Numbered from the stretch's first letter, positions 1 to 8,883 are shown. The stretch: 64,000 bases of DNA from Mycolicibacterium sp. CBMA 234 (GCF_009729415.1 NZ_MPKW01000006.1:1-64000); one strand, 5' to 3'. A program made the numbers and translations. The notes: generated by a model from the sequence alone, not told the origin.

Positions 1-74
1 GAACCCGGAAGCTAAGCCTGCCAGCGCCGATGATACTGCCCTGCACGGGCGGAAAAGTAGGACACCGCCGAACA
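1..74 (+). rRNA. rrf: 5S ribosomal RNA, 3' portion (truncated by window edge)
   Basis: The window opens inside a 5S rRNA. The sequence from GAACCCGGAAGCTAAG to GTAGGACACCGCCGAACA is the conserved 3' two thirds of mycobacterial 5S rRNA. The 5' end, and presumably the 16S and 23S genes, lie to the left. A strong hairpin follows 10 bases later. The exact 3' end is estimated to within a few bases. Confidence 0.93.
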
Positions 75-83
75 CAAATTAGC

Positions 84-122
84 CCTCAGCCCCCGATCAC
101 CGATCGGGGGCTGAGGCATTTT
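84..122 (+). terminator. Intrinsic terminator of the rRNA operon
   Basis: A perfect 15-bp inverted repeat (arms 84-98 and 102-116, CCTCAGCCCCCGATC and its complement) encloses a 3-base loop and is followed by CATTTT. It sits directly after the 5S rRNA. No gene is supported between here and 285. Confidence 0.85.
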
Positions 123-284
123 GCATTTCTGGGTGAATCAATTACTGCCACCCCGGCGACCTAATTTTTATTACTTTGGTCAGTCCAGCGATTTAGCAGT
201 TTGATCTGTGGGGCGTTGATATTGATGTGTGCGGTTGGGTGTCGATACCAGCGGTGATCGATGACGTCCGTAAACATCCGGCGG

Positions 285-1301
285 CTAATTGGCCAAGAGG
301 TTCACGGCCGCGGAGAACACCCTCGGCAGGGCAGCGGCAGCCGGGACGACGCGGGACCGCACGGCGGGCACGGCCCCGGCTTGCACCAACGCCTCGGTCA
401 GCAGCCTGTAGCGACGGGTCAGGGCACGCCAGCGGCGGTCGTATTCGTCGACCCGGCCCCGAACAACGCAGTCGACCAGCGCTTCGGCCGCGCTGAAGGC
501 CAAGCCCATGCCTTCGCCGGTCAGGGCGTCGACGTAACCGGCGGCGTCGCCGACCAGCAGTACCCGTCCCGCAACCCGATTGCGTACTTGTTGGCGCAAT
601 GGTCCCGCGGCCCTGGCCGGCCCGAACTCGTGCCCGGCCACGTGCTGTCGCAGCTCGTCGAACGCCGCGAACTTCGATTCGAAGCCGCCGCGCCCGGCCG
701 ACAGGATCGCGATGCCGACGCAGTCGTCGGCCACCGGCGTTACGTATGCCTCGGCCTCGCTGCTCCAGTGCACTTCGACGTGGTCGGTCCACGGCGCCAT
801 CTGCACATGGCGGCGAATACCCCAGCGCCGCGGACCCGCCGCTGGACGCGACAGCCCGAGGTCACGACGGATCGGCGAGTGCAGGCCGTCGGCCGCCACG
901 AGATAGCGAGCCCGAAATTGGCCGGCCCGAACACTGTTCGCGTCCTGAGTGATCTCGCCGGCCGTGCCCAGCACGAACTTCACGCCGGCGGTGCGGGCGG
1001 CGTCGGACATCGCGGCGTGCAGCGTGGTGCGGCGCACCCCGCGGCCCACTCCGCCGCGGAAGGCGGCCTCGATCCGAGTGGCCCCCGCGTGATAGCTGAT
1101 CCCGCGCAGCGTCCGCCCGGTCGTCACCACGCCAAGCCGGTCGAGATGGGCGAGTGCGTGCGGCATCATGCCCTCACCACAGGCTTTGTCGAGTGTGCCT
1201 GGTCGCTGCTCGACGATCACCGCCTCCAGCCCGGCGCGCGCCGCGTAGAGCGACGTCGCCAGTCCGGCCGGACCGCCGCCGACCACCAGGAGGTCGATCA
1301 T
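285..1301 (-). CDS. FAD-dependent oxidoreductase, geranylgeranyl-reductase-like
   Basis: This is a 338-residue flavoprotein. The N-terminal dinucleotide-binding motif is VVGGGPAGLATSLYAARAG, a second FAD contact GRVLLVGDAAGYVDALTGEG lies near residue 260, and CGEGM follows the Rossmann fold as in the geranylgeranyl reductase/monooxygenase group. The start is placed at the ATG at 1301-1299, just before the FAD motif. It overlaps the stop of the upstream gene by 4 bases (ATGA), so the two are translationally coupled. It is the last gene of an operon with a type III PKS and an ICMT-like protein. By analogy with the mycobacterial polyketide-quinone cluster it would oxidise or hydroxylate the polyketide ring. 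The family is clear; the substrate is inferred. Confidence 0.85.
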   Translation of the reverse strand: MIDLLVVGGGPAGLATSLYAARAGLEAVIVEQRPGTLDKACGEGMMPHALAHLDRLGVVTTGRTLRGISYHAGATRIEAAFRGGVGRGVRRTTLHAAMSDAARTAGVKFVLGTAGEITQDANSVRAGQFRARYLVAADGLHSPIRRDLGLSRPAAGPRRWGIRRHVQMAPWTDHVEVHWSSEAEAYVTPVADDCVGIAILSAGRGGFESKFAAFDELRQHVAGHEFGPARAAGPLRQQVRNRVAGRVLLVGDAAGYVDALTGEGMGLAFSAAEALVDCVVRGRVDEYDRRWRALTRRYRLLTEALVQAGAVPAVRSRVVPAAAALPRVFSAAVNLLAN

Positions 1302-1807
1302 GACAGGCTCGTCAGTGCGGTGTTCTCGACTCGCAGCCGGGTCCGCAGCAGCACCGCATTGAGCACCGTGAATCCGAGCGCCGTCAGCCACGCGGTGTGG
1401 ACCAGGGGCAACGCGGCGCCCTCGACCACCACAGCGACATAGTTGGGGTGCGGCAGCCAGCGATACGGACCCGCGACCACGCGCGCCGCACCAGGAATGA
1501 CGATGACGCGCGTGTTCCACTGCGGGCCCAGTGTGGCGATGCACCACCACCTCAGCGCCTGCGACGCCAGCACTACGACGAACATCGGCCAGCCGAGTGC
1601 AGGGATGAACGGCCGGTCGAGCAGCAGCGGCTCGAGTGCGCATCCCGCCAGCAGGCCGACATGCAGCACCACCATGAACGGGTAGTGGCCGATGCCGTAT
1701 TCGGTCCCGCCGCGCGCCAGCGACCAGGCGAGATTGCGCTTGGAGACGACGAGCTCGACGAGCCGTTCGACGGCGACGGCCGCGATCAGCGCGAGATACC
1801 AGTTCAC
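1298..1807 (-). CDS. Isoprenylcysteine carboxyl methyltransferase (ICMT)-family membrane protein
   Basis: A 169-residue integral membrane protein with four or five hydrophobic segments. The C-terminal block GPYRWLPHPNYVAVVVEG is the signature of ICMT and phospholipid-methyltransferase-like enzymes, where the RxxxHPxY residues contact S-adenosylmethionine. It lies 4 bases downstream of the type III PKS gene and overlaps the FAD oxidoreductase. In this setting it most likely O- or C-methylates a lipophilic alkyl-phenol or quinone rather than a prenylated protein. The family call rests on the motif; the substrate is inferred from the operon. Confidence 0.85.
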   Translation of the reverse strand: MNWYLALIAAVAVERLVELVVSKRNLAWSLARGGTEYGIGHYPFMVVLHVGLLAGCALEPLLLDRPFIPALGWPMFVVVLASQALRWWCIATLGPQWNTRVIVIPGAARVVAGPYRWLPHPNYVAVVVEGAALPLVHTAWLTALGFTVLNAVLLRTRLRVENTALTSLS

Positions 1808-1811
1808 CGGA

Positions 1812-2870
1812 TCAGCGCCACCGAAGCAGGACCAGTTCAGAGCAGAAGCCCGGACCCATGGCCATCATCAGTCCAGGGGTCCCCGCGGGCGGATGCTTGG
1901 CGATGGTGTCGTGCAGCACGTGCAGCACCGAGGCCGACGATAGGTTGCCCACCTCGGCCAGGGACCGCCAGGTCAGCTCGAGCGCATCGTCGGGCAGGCC
2001 CAGTGCCTCGGTGATTGCCTCGATCACCTTGGGCCCGCCGGGGTGACTGACCCACGCGCTGATGTCGCCGGTCGTCAGACCGTGCGCGGCAAGAAACTGA
2101 GTGACGTCGTCTCCGAGGTACTGCTCGACGACCTTCGGGACATCGGGGGACAGCACCAGCCGAAAACCGGTCGAGTCGATGTCCCAGCCCATCGTTCGTT
2201 CCGAGTCGGGGTACAGATGGCTGCGCGAATCGAGCACTTCCGGTCCGGTTGCATTGACCGTAGTAACACGCCGGTCGCCGACCATGACCACCGCCGCTGC
2301 GCCGTCGCCGAACAGGCTGGAGCCGACGACGGTCGCCATGGACGGTTCGGTCTTGGGCATCAGGGAACACAGCTCGACGGCCAGCAGTACCGCGACGCCG
2401 TCGGGTGCTCCGCGTAGGTAGTCGTTTATGCGCGCCACCCCGGCAGCCCCGGCGACACATCCCAGCCCGAACAACGGCACACGGCGGACGTCGGGGCGCA
2501 AGCCGATGAGGCCGGCAATACGGGCGTCGAGCGTCGGCACTGCCACGCCGGTGACGGTGGTGGTGTAGATGATGTCGACATCTGCGGGCTTCAGCCCGGC
2601 GTCATCGAGGGCGCCAAGGATCGCGGCGCACCCGAGCGTCACCGCGTGTTCGATGAAGACGTCGTTGGCGCGGCCGAAGTCCGTCAGGTCGGGATAGTCC
2701 GCCAGCGGCAGCACCATGTGCCGGGTTTCGACCTTCGCGCTGCGATGAAGTTTGCGGATCGCGTCCTCGTGCTCGGCGTAGCCGGGAAGCTCCAGCAGCG
2801 CATCGGTGATTTGCTCCTGGGTATAGCGGTGGGACGGCAGTTCGCCACGGACACTTGCGATTACGCTCAT
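1812..2870 (-). CDS. Type III polyketide synthase (chalcone/stilbene synthase family)
   Basis: A 352-residue thiolase-fold ketosynthase that condenses malonyl-CoA units onto a fatty acyl-CoA starter. The catalytic triad is visible: Cys in [11 protein letters not shown], His in [12 protein letters not shown] and Asn in [11 protein letters not shown]. The C-terminal [17 protein letters not shown] is the usual GPG loop region. The start is set at the ATG at 2870-2868, preceded by GGAGGAGAAACCT. An ATG 15 bases further out would sit inside that ribosome-binding site. It heads a three-gene operon with the ICMT-like protein and the FAD oxidoreductase. The same gene set in M. smegmatis has been linked to polyketide quinones used as electron carriers under low oxygen. 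Relatives include M. tuberculosis Pks10, Pks11 and Pks18. Confidence 0.93.
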   Translation of the reverse strand: MSVIASVRGELPSHRYTQEQITDALLELPGYAEHEDAIRKLHRSAKVETRHMVLPLADYPDLTDFGRANDVFIEHAVTLGCAAILGALDDAGLKPADVDIIYTTTVTGVAVPTLDARIAGLIGLRPDVRRVPLFGLGCVAGAAGVARINDYLRGAPDGVAVLLAVELCSLMPKTEPSMATVVGSSLFGDGAAAVVMVGDRRVTTVNATGPEVLDSRSHLYPDSERTMGWDIDSTGFRLVLSPDVPKVVEQYLGDDVTQFLAAHGLTTGDISAWVSHPGGPKVIEAITEALGLPDDALELTWRSLAEVGNLSSASVLHVLHDTIAKHPPAGTPGLMMAMGPGFCSELVLLRWR

Positions 2871-2934
2871 AGGTTTCTCCTCCACCTAGGTCACGAGATC
2901 TAGATCGGATGGGTTCATCAGCGCGGCGCGATGA

Positions 2935-3213
2935 GGCACTTTTGTCTCGAAGCGGCCATTCGGCGTCGTCGCACGCCAGAATCGTGGCCGGGGGAGGCAT
3001 GTTCATGCGAACACGCCGTCCCAGCACAACAATGCGCTGCAGGCTACCGCCGACACGTTGACCATGCCGATCACGATCGGGTCCAACTACCAATGCGTGC
3101 GAACCTCGGCGGCCAGGAACAACGTGGTCTTCGACAACTTTGTCTGCGCGCCCACCCTCAGCGGTGAAGATGCGACCGTGCTGAACGGCATGGTCGCCAA
3201 GCTTCCGCACTAG
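2935..3213 (+). pseudogene. Possible 3' remnant of a small secreted protein gene
   Basis: This is the only coding-like signal in the 417-base gap between the PKS start and endonuclease IV. The frame is open from after a TGA at 2932 to a TAG at 3211. Its last 60 or so codons read like a real exported protein: hydrophilic, with two cysteines 25 residues apart (NYQCVRTS and DNFVCAPTLS). No ATG or GTG with a ribosome-binding site precedes this part, so the 5' end appears lost or shifted. I do not recognise the family. It could also be a chance open frame. A 10-bp palindrome GATCTAGATC lies at 2897-2906, upstream of the PKS gene. Confidence 0.3.
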
Positions 3214-3250
3214 TACCGCGCTCGGGGGCGGACACCGCTTGGTCTGCCCC

Positions 3251-3287
3251 CGGTTCGGGTACGACGCCCCGTCTTAAACTGGGCCAC
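3251..3287 (+). promoter_or_regulatory. Putative promoter of nfo, leaderless
   Basis: TAAACT at 3275-3280 lies 7 bases before the ATG at 3288, the distance expected when transcription starts at the start codon. No purine-rich ribosome-binding site is present. GGTTCG about 18 bases further upstream is a weak -35. Leaderless mRNAs are common in mycobacteria. Confidence 0.35.
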
Positions 3288-4037
3288 ATGCTGATTGGTT
3301 CGCACGTCGACAACACCGATCCTCTGGCCGCGGCCGCTGCAGACGGCGCCGACGTGGTGCAGTTCTTCCTCGGCAACCCGCAGAGCTGGAAGAAGCCCGC
3401 GCCCCGCGAGGACGCTGAGATTCTGCGCGCGTCGACGGTGCCGCTGTACGTCCATGCGCCGTACCTGATCAACGTCGCGTCGGCCAACAACAAGGTGCGC
3501 ATCCCGTCGCGCAAGATCCTGCAGGACACCTGCGATGCCGCGTCCGAGATCGGTGCGACGGCCGTGATTGTGCACGGCGGTCACGCCGACGACAACGACA
3601 TGGATGCCGGCTTCGAACGGTGGGTGAAGGCGCTCGACGCCCTCAAGACCGACATGCCGGTGTACCTGGAGAACACCGCCGGTGGCGAGCACGCCATGGC
3701 CCGGCATTTCGACACCATTGCCCGGCTGTGGGACCGCATCGGAGACAAGGGCATCGGCTTCTGCCTGGACACCTGTCATGCCTGGGCGGCAGGGGAGGCG
3801 CTGATCGACGCCGTCGAGCGCATCAAGTCCATCACCGGCCGCATCGATCTGGTGCACTGCAACGACTCCCGTGACGCGGCCGGTTCGGGGGCCGACCGGC
3901 ATGCGAATTTCGGTGCCGGCCAGATCGATCCGCAGTTGCTGGCAGCCGTCGTGCGCGCTGCTGACGCTCCCGTCATCTGCGAGACCTCCGAGGACGGCCG
4001 AAAAGACGACATCGCGTTCCTTCGAGAGAACGTTTAG
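3288..4037 (+). CDS. nfo: Endonuclease IV (AP endonuclease)
   Basis: A 249-residue TIM-barrel AP endonuclease of base-excision repair. It cleaves 5' to abasic sites using three zinc ions. The metal-ligand motifs appear in order: [54 protein letters not shown] and ICETSED. The length agrees with M. tuberculosis End (Rv0670), and the fadE8 and echA4 homologues follow as in that genome. Unlike M. tuberculosis, rpoC is not immediately upstream; an rRNA operon and a polyketide cluster are there instead. In the place of lpqP an amino-acid permease follows. Confidence 0.95.
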   Translation: MLIGSHVDNTDPLAAAAADGADVVQFFLGNPQSWKKPAPREDAEILRASTVPLYVHAPYLINVASANNKVRIPSRKILQDTCDAASEIGATAVIVHGGHADDNDMDAGFERWVKALDALKTDMPVYLENTAGGEHAMARHFDTIARLWDRIGDKGIGFCLDTCHAWAAGEALIDAVERIKSITGRIDLVHCNDSRDAAGSGADRHANFGAGQIDPQLLAAVVRAADAPVICETSEDGRKDDIAFLRENV

Positions 4038-4067
4038 TCAGTAGCGTAATTGTGATAGACACCACGG

Positions 4068-5480
4068 GTGCAAGACGCCAACACTGAGGTAGTAGAGACA
4101 CCCGACGCCGGATATCAGCGTGGGCTGTCGGCCAGAACCGTGCAGATGATCGCGATCGGCGGGGCGATCGGCACCGGCCTGTTCTACGGGGCCGGTGGCG
4201 CCATCGAAAAGGCCGGCCCGGCGCTGATCCTTGCGTATCTCGTTGCGGGTCTCGCGGTGTTCGTCATCATGCGGGCGCTCGGCGAGCTGCTGGTGTACCG
4301 CCCGGTGTCGGGCAGTATCTCGGAGTACGCCGAGGAGTTCATGGGCCGATTCGCGGGGTTCGCGAACGGCTGGACGTACTGGGCGGTGTGGGCCACGACG
4401 TGCATGGCCGAGATCACGGTCGCCGGCAAGTACGTGCAGTACTGGCCGTGGGGACACAACATCCCGCAATGGGTGACGGCGCTGGTGGTTCTGATCGTGC
4501 TGTTCGTGGCCAACCTGATCTCGGTGAAGGTCTTCGGTGAGGCCGAGTTCTGGTTCTCGATGATCAAGGTGACCGCGATCATCGGAATGATCCTCATCGG
4601 TATCGGCGTGCTGCTGCCGTTCACCGGGCTGGCTCCCGGACCGGGTTCGTCCGTCGCCAATTTGTGGAACGACGGCGGTTTCTTCCCGACGGGCTTCAGC
4701 TCGGCGTTGCTGAGCCTGCAGATCGTGGTGTTCGCCTACGTCGGTGTCGAGCTCGTGGGTGTCACTGCGGGCGAGGCGGACAACCCGAAGGTCACGCTGC
4801 GCAAGGCCATCAACACGCTGCCGTTCCGCATCGGCCTGTTCTACGTTGGCGCGCTGATCGTGATCCTGTCGGTCCAAGGCTGGCGGCACTACCACGCCGG
4901 CCAGAGCCCGTTCGTCGCCGTGTTCCAGTACCTGAACATCCCGGCGGCCGCGGGCATCGTCAACTTCATTCTGCTGACGGCGGCGCTGTCGTCGTGTAAC
5001 TCGGGCATCTACTCGACGGGCCGTATGGTGCGCAGCCTGGCGCAACGCGGCGACGCACCCTCGGGTCTGCAGAACCTGAGCAGCCGACACGTGCCGATGC
5101 TGGCCATCTGCTTCTCGGTTCTGACCATGGGCGTCGGCGTGCTGGTGAACTACCTGTCGCCGGACAAGGCGTTCGCGTACATCACCTCGGTGTCGACCAT
5201 CGGCATCATCTTCGTGTGGGGCTCCATCCTGGTGTCGCACTTGGTGTATCGCAAACGCGTCGCCGAGGGCGTGCTGCCGGCATCGGACTACCGCCTGCCC
5301 GGTGCGCCGTATACGACGGTGCTGGCGCTTGCTTTCCTGGCTCTGGTGGTGGTGCTCCTGTTCTTCAGCGACGACGGGCGGACCGCGATTCTGGTGGGTG
5401 CCATCTGGTTCGTGATCGTGACGCTGGGGTACTTCGTGCACCGCGGGGATCGCGCCACTGAGGTCGTGGTGCGCCACTAA
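4068..5480 (+). CDS. Amino acid permease (APC superfamily, AAT family)
   Basis: A 470-residue transporter with 12 predicted membrane spans. The N-terminal ARTVQMIAIGGAIGTGLFYG is the substrate-binding helix 1 signature of the amino-acid transporter family (GabP, CycA, AnsP and relatives). The conserved GELLVYRPVSGSISEYAEEF and the helix 6-8 block FAYVGVELVGVTAGEADNP follow. Proton-coupled uptake of an amino acid is expected; the substrate cannot be read from the sequence. The start is a GTG at 4068 with no ribosome-binding site. GATAGA about 10 bases upstream could be the -10 of a leaderless transcript. It stands alone between nfo and fadE8. Confidence 0.88.
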   Translation: MQDANTEVVETPDAGYQRGLSARTVQMIAIGGAIGTGLFYGAGGAIEKAGPALILAYLVAGLAVFVIMRALGELLVYRPVSGSISEYAEEFMGRFAGFANGWTYWAVWATTCMAEITVAGKYVQYWPWGHNIPQWVTALVVLIVLFVANLISVKVFGEAEFWFSMIKVTAIIGMILIGIGVLLPFTGLAPGPGSSVANLWNDGGFFPTGFSSALLSLQIVVFAYVGVELVGVTAGEADNPKVTLRKAINTLPFRIGLFYVGALIVILSVQGWRHYHAGQSPFVAVFQYLNIPAAAGIVNFILLTAALSSCNSGIYSTGRMVRSLAQRGDAPSGLQNLSSRHVPMLAICFSVLTMGVGVLVNYLSPDKAFAYITSVSTIGIIFVWGSILVSHLVYRKRVAEGVLPASDYRLPGAPYTTVLALAFLALVVVLLFFSDDGRTAILVGAIWFVIVTLGYFVHRGDRATEVVVRH

Positions 5481-5487
5481 GGATATA

Positions 5488-5508
5488 TACAGTTCTTGTG
5501 CGACTGTA
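5488..5508. promoter_or_regulatory. Palindromic operator upstream of fadE8
   Basis: TACAGT, nine bases, ACTGTA form a perfect interrupted palindrome between the permease and fadE8. A possible -10 hexamer TGTAAT (5516-5521) lies just downstream and the fadE8 ATG 9 bases beyond that, so a bound repressor would cover the -35 region. The PaaX-like regulator encoded in the same operon is the obvious candidate ligand; this is inference. Confidence 0.5.
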
Positions 5509-5530
5509 GAAAAAGTGTAATAGTGGGGAC

Positions 5531-7153
5531 ATGGCCGATACGCATGTCGTCACCAATCAGGTTCCGCTGCTGGAGGACTACAACCCGGCCACGTCGCCGG
5601 CGCTGTCCGAAGCCCTGATCCGCGAGGGCGGGGAATGGGGCATCGACGAGGTTCACGAGGTGGGCGCGCTCGGCGGCAGCCGGGTGGCCCAGCGCTGGGG
5701 TGAGCTCGCGGACCGCAATGTGCCGATCCTGCATACCCACGACCGTTATGGACACCGGGTCGACGAGGTCGAATACGACCCCGCCTACCACCAGCTGATG
5801 AACGCGGCGGTGACGCACGGTCTGCACGGCGCACCGTGGGCCGACGACCGTCCCGGTGCGCACGTCGTCCGCGCGGCGAAGATGTCGGCCTGGACGCCTG
5901 AGCCTGGTCACGTCTGCCCGATCTCTATGACTTACGCGGTGGTTCCGGCGTTGCGGTTCAACCCTGAACTGTCCAAGATCTACGAACCGCTGCTGACCAG
6001 CCGGGTGTACGACCCGGAGCTGAAAGTGCCTGCCACCAAAGCGGGTATCACCGCCGGTATGTCGATGACGGAGAAGCAGGGCGGCTCCGACGTCCGTGCC
6101 GGCACGACGCAGGCCACCCCGAACGGCGACGGCACCTACTCGCTGCGCGGCCACAAGTGGTTCACCTCGGCGCCGATGGGCGACATGTTCCTGGTGTTGG
6201 CGCAGGCGCCCGGCGGCCTGTCCTGTTTCTTCCTGCCCCGGGTGCTGCCCGATGGCACCCGCAACCGGATGTTCATCCAGCGGCTCAAGGACAAGCTCGG
6301 CAACCACGCCAACGCCTCGAGCGAGATCGAGTACGACGGCGCCACCGTGTGGCTGGTGGGCGAGGAAGGTCGTGGTGTGCCGACCATCATCGAGATGGTC
6401 AACATGACGCGGCTGGACTGCACGCTCGGCAGCGCCACGAGCATGCGTACCGGCCTGACTCAGGCCGTGCATCACGCCCAGCATCGAAAGGCATTCGGCG
6501 CCTACCTGATTGACCAGCCGCTGATGCGTAACGTGCTGGCCGACATGGCCGTCGAAGCCGAGGCTGCCACCATGCTGGCGATGCGCATGGCCGGCGCCAC
6601 CGACCGCGCCGTCCGGGGTGACGAACGCGAAAGCTTGTTCCGCCGAATCGGTTTGGCCGCGGCGAAGTACTGGGTGTGCAAGCGGGCAACGCCGCACGCC
6701 GCAGAGGCCATGGAGTGCTTTGGCGGTAACGGTTACGCCGAGGAATCCGGTATGCCGCGGCTGTACCGTGAAGCGCCGCTGATGGGCATTTGGGAAGGCT
6801 CGGGCAACGTGAGTGCGCTCGATACCTTGCGCGCCATAGCCACCAAGCCCGAGTGTGTCGAGGTGCTGTTCGACGAACTGTCGCAAGCTCAGGACCCGCG
6901 ACTCGACGCCCACGTGAAAGCTCTCAAGGCGCAACTGAGCGATCCGCAGACCCTCGAATACCGCGGACGCAAAGTGAGCGAAGACATTTCGCTTGCGCTG
7001 CAAGGCGCGCTGCTGGTGCGGCATGGCCACCCGGCCGTGACCGAGGCGTTCCTGGCCAGCCGGCTCGACGGCCAGTGGGGTGGTGCGTTCGGCACCCTAC
7101 CCACGGGACTCGACCTGGCGCCGATCATCGAACGGGCCTTGGTCAAGGGTTGA
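5531..7153 (+). CDS. fadE8: Acyl-CoA dehydrogenase, FadE8 type (AidB-like)
   Basis: A 540-residue flavoprotein of the AidB-like long acyl-CoA dehydrogenase branch, which has an N-terminal extension of about 160 residues. FAD- and substrate-binding motifs are present: MTEKQGGSDVRAGTT near residue 180, GHKWFTSAPMGDMFLVL, and the C-terminal ECFGGNGYAEESGMPRLYRE with WEGSGNVSALDTLR. It would oxidise a branched or modified acyl-CoA to the enoyl-CoA. Position (after nfo, before an EchA4 homologue) and length identify it with M. tuberculosis FadE8 (Rv0672). A long perfect hairpin separates it from echA4, so the downstream genes may be attenuated or separately transcribed. Confidence 0.92.
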   Translation: MADTHVVTNQVPLLEDYNPATSPALSEALIREGGEWGIDEVHEVGALGGSRVAQRWGELADRNVPILHTHDRYGHRVDEVEYDPAYHQLMNAAVTHGLHGAPWADDRPGAHVVRAAKMSAWTPEPGHVCPISMTYAVVPALRFNPELSKIYEPLLTSRVYDPELKVPATKAGITAGMSMTEKQGGSDVRAGTTQATPNGDGTYSLRGHKWFTSAPMGDMFLVLAQAPGGLSCFFLPRVLPDGTRNRMFIQRLKDKLGNHANASSEIEYDGATVWLVGEEGRGVPTIIEMVNMTRLDCTLGSATSMRTGLTQAVHHAQHRKAFGAYLIDQPLMRNVLADMAVEAEAATMLAMRMAGATDRAVRGDERESLFRRIGLAAAKYWVCKRATPHAAEAMECFGGNGYAEESGMPRLYREAPLMGIWEGSGNVSALDTLRAIATKPECVEVLFDELSQAQDPRLDAHVKALKAQLSDPQTLEYRGRKVSEDISLALQGALLVRHGHPAVTEAFLASRLDGQWGGAFGTLPTGLDLAPIIERALVKG

Positions 7154-7165
7154 TTTTCTACTGCC

Positions 7166-7220
7166 GAACAGACACAAAACTGTCCCAAAACCCCGTTTTC
7201 CGACAGTTTTGTGTCTGTTC
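7166..7220. terminator. Long perfect intergenic hairpin between fadE8 and echA4
   Basis: The arms GAACAGACACAAAACTGTC (7166-7184) and its exact complement (7202-7220) form a 19-bp stem. The 17-base loop contains a second short stem (AAAAC/GTTTT). There is no run of T after it. It belongs to a group of similar intergenic hairpins in this window and may act as a T-less terminator or processing site. Confidence 0.6.
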
Positions 7221-7237
7221 GCGGGAAAGGTGAGCTG

Positions 7238-8152
7238 GTGGATTTCGACAACTTGAAGACCATGACGTACGAGGTGACGGATCGCGTCGCCCGGATTACG
7301 TTCAATCGCCCGGAAAAGGGCAACTCGATCGTCGCCGATACACCGCTGGAGTTGACGGCGTGCGTCGAGCGGGCCGACTTGGATCCCAATGTCCACGTGA
7401 TCCTGGTGTCCGGCCGGGGCGAAGGCTTTTGTGCCGGTTTCGATTTGAGCGCGTATGCCGACGGGACGTCGTCGGCTGGCGGTTCGGATCATCAGGGCAC
7501 GGTGCTCGACGGCAAGACCCAGGCGGTGAACCACCTGCCGAACCAGCCCTGGGATCCGATGATCGATTACCAGATGATGAGCCGGTTCGTCCGCGGCTTC
7601 TCCAGCCTGATGCACTGCGACAAGCCGACGGTCGTGAAGATTCACGGCTACTGCGTGGCCGGTGGCACCGATATCGCGCTGCACGCCGACCAGGTGATCG
7701 CCGCGGCCGACGCCAAGATCGGTTACCCGCCCATGCGGGTATGGGGTGTGCCCGCGGGCGGGCTGTGGGCCCATCGCCTGGGCGATCAGCGCGCGAAAAG
7801 ACTTCTGTTCACGGGGGATTGCATCACCGGGGCGCAGGCCGCCGAGTGGGGTCTGGCCGTGGAAGCGCCGGAACCGGAGGAGCTCGATGAACGGACCGAA
7901 CGTCTCGTCGCCCGGATCGCGGCTATGCCGGTCAACCAGCTGATCATGGCGAAGCTGGCCTGCAACACCTCGCTGCTACAGCAAGGGGTCGCGACCAGTC
8001 GCATGGTCAGCACCGTGTTCGACGGCATCGCCCGGCACACGCCGGAAGGCCACGCGTTCGTCGCCGACGCTGTCGAGCACGGGTTCCGCCAGGCCGTGCG
8101 GCACCGCGATGATCCGTTCGGCGATACCGGTCGGGTTGCTTCCGGGGTCTGA
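7238..8152 (+). CDS. echA4: Enoyl-CoA hydratase/isomerase, EchA4 type
   Basis: A 304-residue crotonase. The oxyanion-hole segments are GRGEGFCAGFDLSAYADG and VKIHGYCVAGGTDIALHAD. An insertion of about 40 residues between them (TSSAGGSDHQG onward) is characteristic of EchA4-like proteins. The GTG at 7238 is chosen because AAAGG precedes it by 7 bases and because earlier start codons fall inside the hairpin arm. It would hydrate the enoyl-CoA produced by the upstream dehydrogenase. The next gene starts 5 bases after its stop. Confidence 0.88.
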   Translation: MDFDNLKTMTYEVTDRVARITFNRPEKGNSIVADTPLELTACVERADLDPNVHVILVSGRGEGFCAGFDLSAYADGTSSAGGSDHQGTVLDGKTQAVNHLPNQPWDPMIDYQMMSRFVRGFSSLMHCDKPTVVKIHGYCVAGGTDIALHADQVIAAADAKIGYPPMRVWGVPAGGLWAHRLGDQRAKRLLFTGDCITGAQAAEWGLAVEAPEPEELDERTERLVARIAAMPVNQLIMAKLACNTSLLQQGVATSRMVSTVFDGIARHTPEGHAFVADAVEHGFRQAVRHRDDPFGDTGRVASGV

Positions 8153-8157
8153 CATCC

Positions 8158-8883
8158 ATGGCTGAGTTGAAGCGGCTCACGGCGCGATCGGTGGTGCTCA
8201 GCGTGCTGCTGGGTGCTCATCCAGCGTGGGCATCGGCGGCTGAATTAGTCCGGCTCACTTCGGATTTCGACATCAAGGAGCAAACGCTGCGGGTCGCGCT
8301 GACCAGGATGGTCAGCGGCGGTGACCTGGTGCGCTCGGCCGACGGTTACCGGCTGGCCGACCGTCTGCTCGCGCGGCAGCGACGCCAGGATGCCGCGATC
8401 AACCCTCAGCTGCGCCCGTGGGAGGGCGACTGGACGACCGTCGTCATCACCACCATCGGGAACGACGCGCGGACGCGTGCCGACCTACGAAATGACCTGT
8501 TGCAGAACAGGTTCGGCGAACTCCGCGAAGGCTTGTGGCTGCGACCGGCCAATCTGGCCGCAGAGCTGTCTGCCGACGTGATCGCGAACGCCCGAATGCT
8601 GACCAGTCGAGATGACGATCCCGCAGGGCTGGTTGCGCTGTTGTGGAATCTGCCTGACTGGATCACCACCGCGCGTCATCTACTGGACGAAATCGCCTCG
8701 GCGGCAGACATTCCCGGCCGGTTCATGGCTGCGGCGGCGATTGTCCGGCACCTCTTGGCCGACCCTGTACTTCCTGCTGACCTGCTCCCGGGCGATTGGC
8801 CCGGCGCGGAGCTTCGGCAGGCCTACGCTGACTTCGCCGCCGAACTGGTGGCGCGGCGCGACCAACCAATGGAGGCGACATGA
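8158..8883 (+). CDS. PaaX-family transcriptional regulator
   Basis: A 241-residue protein matching the PaaX architecture: an N-terminal winged helix (SVVLSVLLGAHPAWASAAELV to TLRVALTRMVSGGDLVR), a central domain with WEGDWTTVVI and LREGLWLRPANL, and a helical C-terminus. PaaX proteins repress CoA-thioester catabolic genes and are released by the acyl-CoA ligand. It lies between echA4 and echA5 (4-base overlap with the latter), the position of Rv0674 in M. tuberculosis. It probably controls this operon, perhaps through the palindrome at 5488-5508. Confidence 0.87.
   Translation: MAELKRLTARSVVLSVLLGAHPAWASAAELVRLTSDFDIKEQTLRVALTRMVSGGDLVRSADGYRLADRLLARQRRQDAAINPQLRPWEGDWTTVVITTIGNDARTRADLRNDLLQNRFGELREGLWLRPANLAAELSADVIANARMLTSRDDDPAGLVALLWNLPDWITTARHLLDEIASAADIPGRFMAAAAIVRHLLADPVLPADLLPGDWPGAELRQAYADFAAELVARRDQPMEAT

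Noticed and set aside
261..1442. Long rightward frame opposite the FAD reductase
   Set aside because: The leftward frame carries FAD-binding motifs and operon overlap; the rightward one has none.
4038..5477. Long open frame antisense to the amino-acid permease
   Set aside because: His/Gln/Arg-rich shadow of the permease with no family motif.
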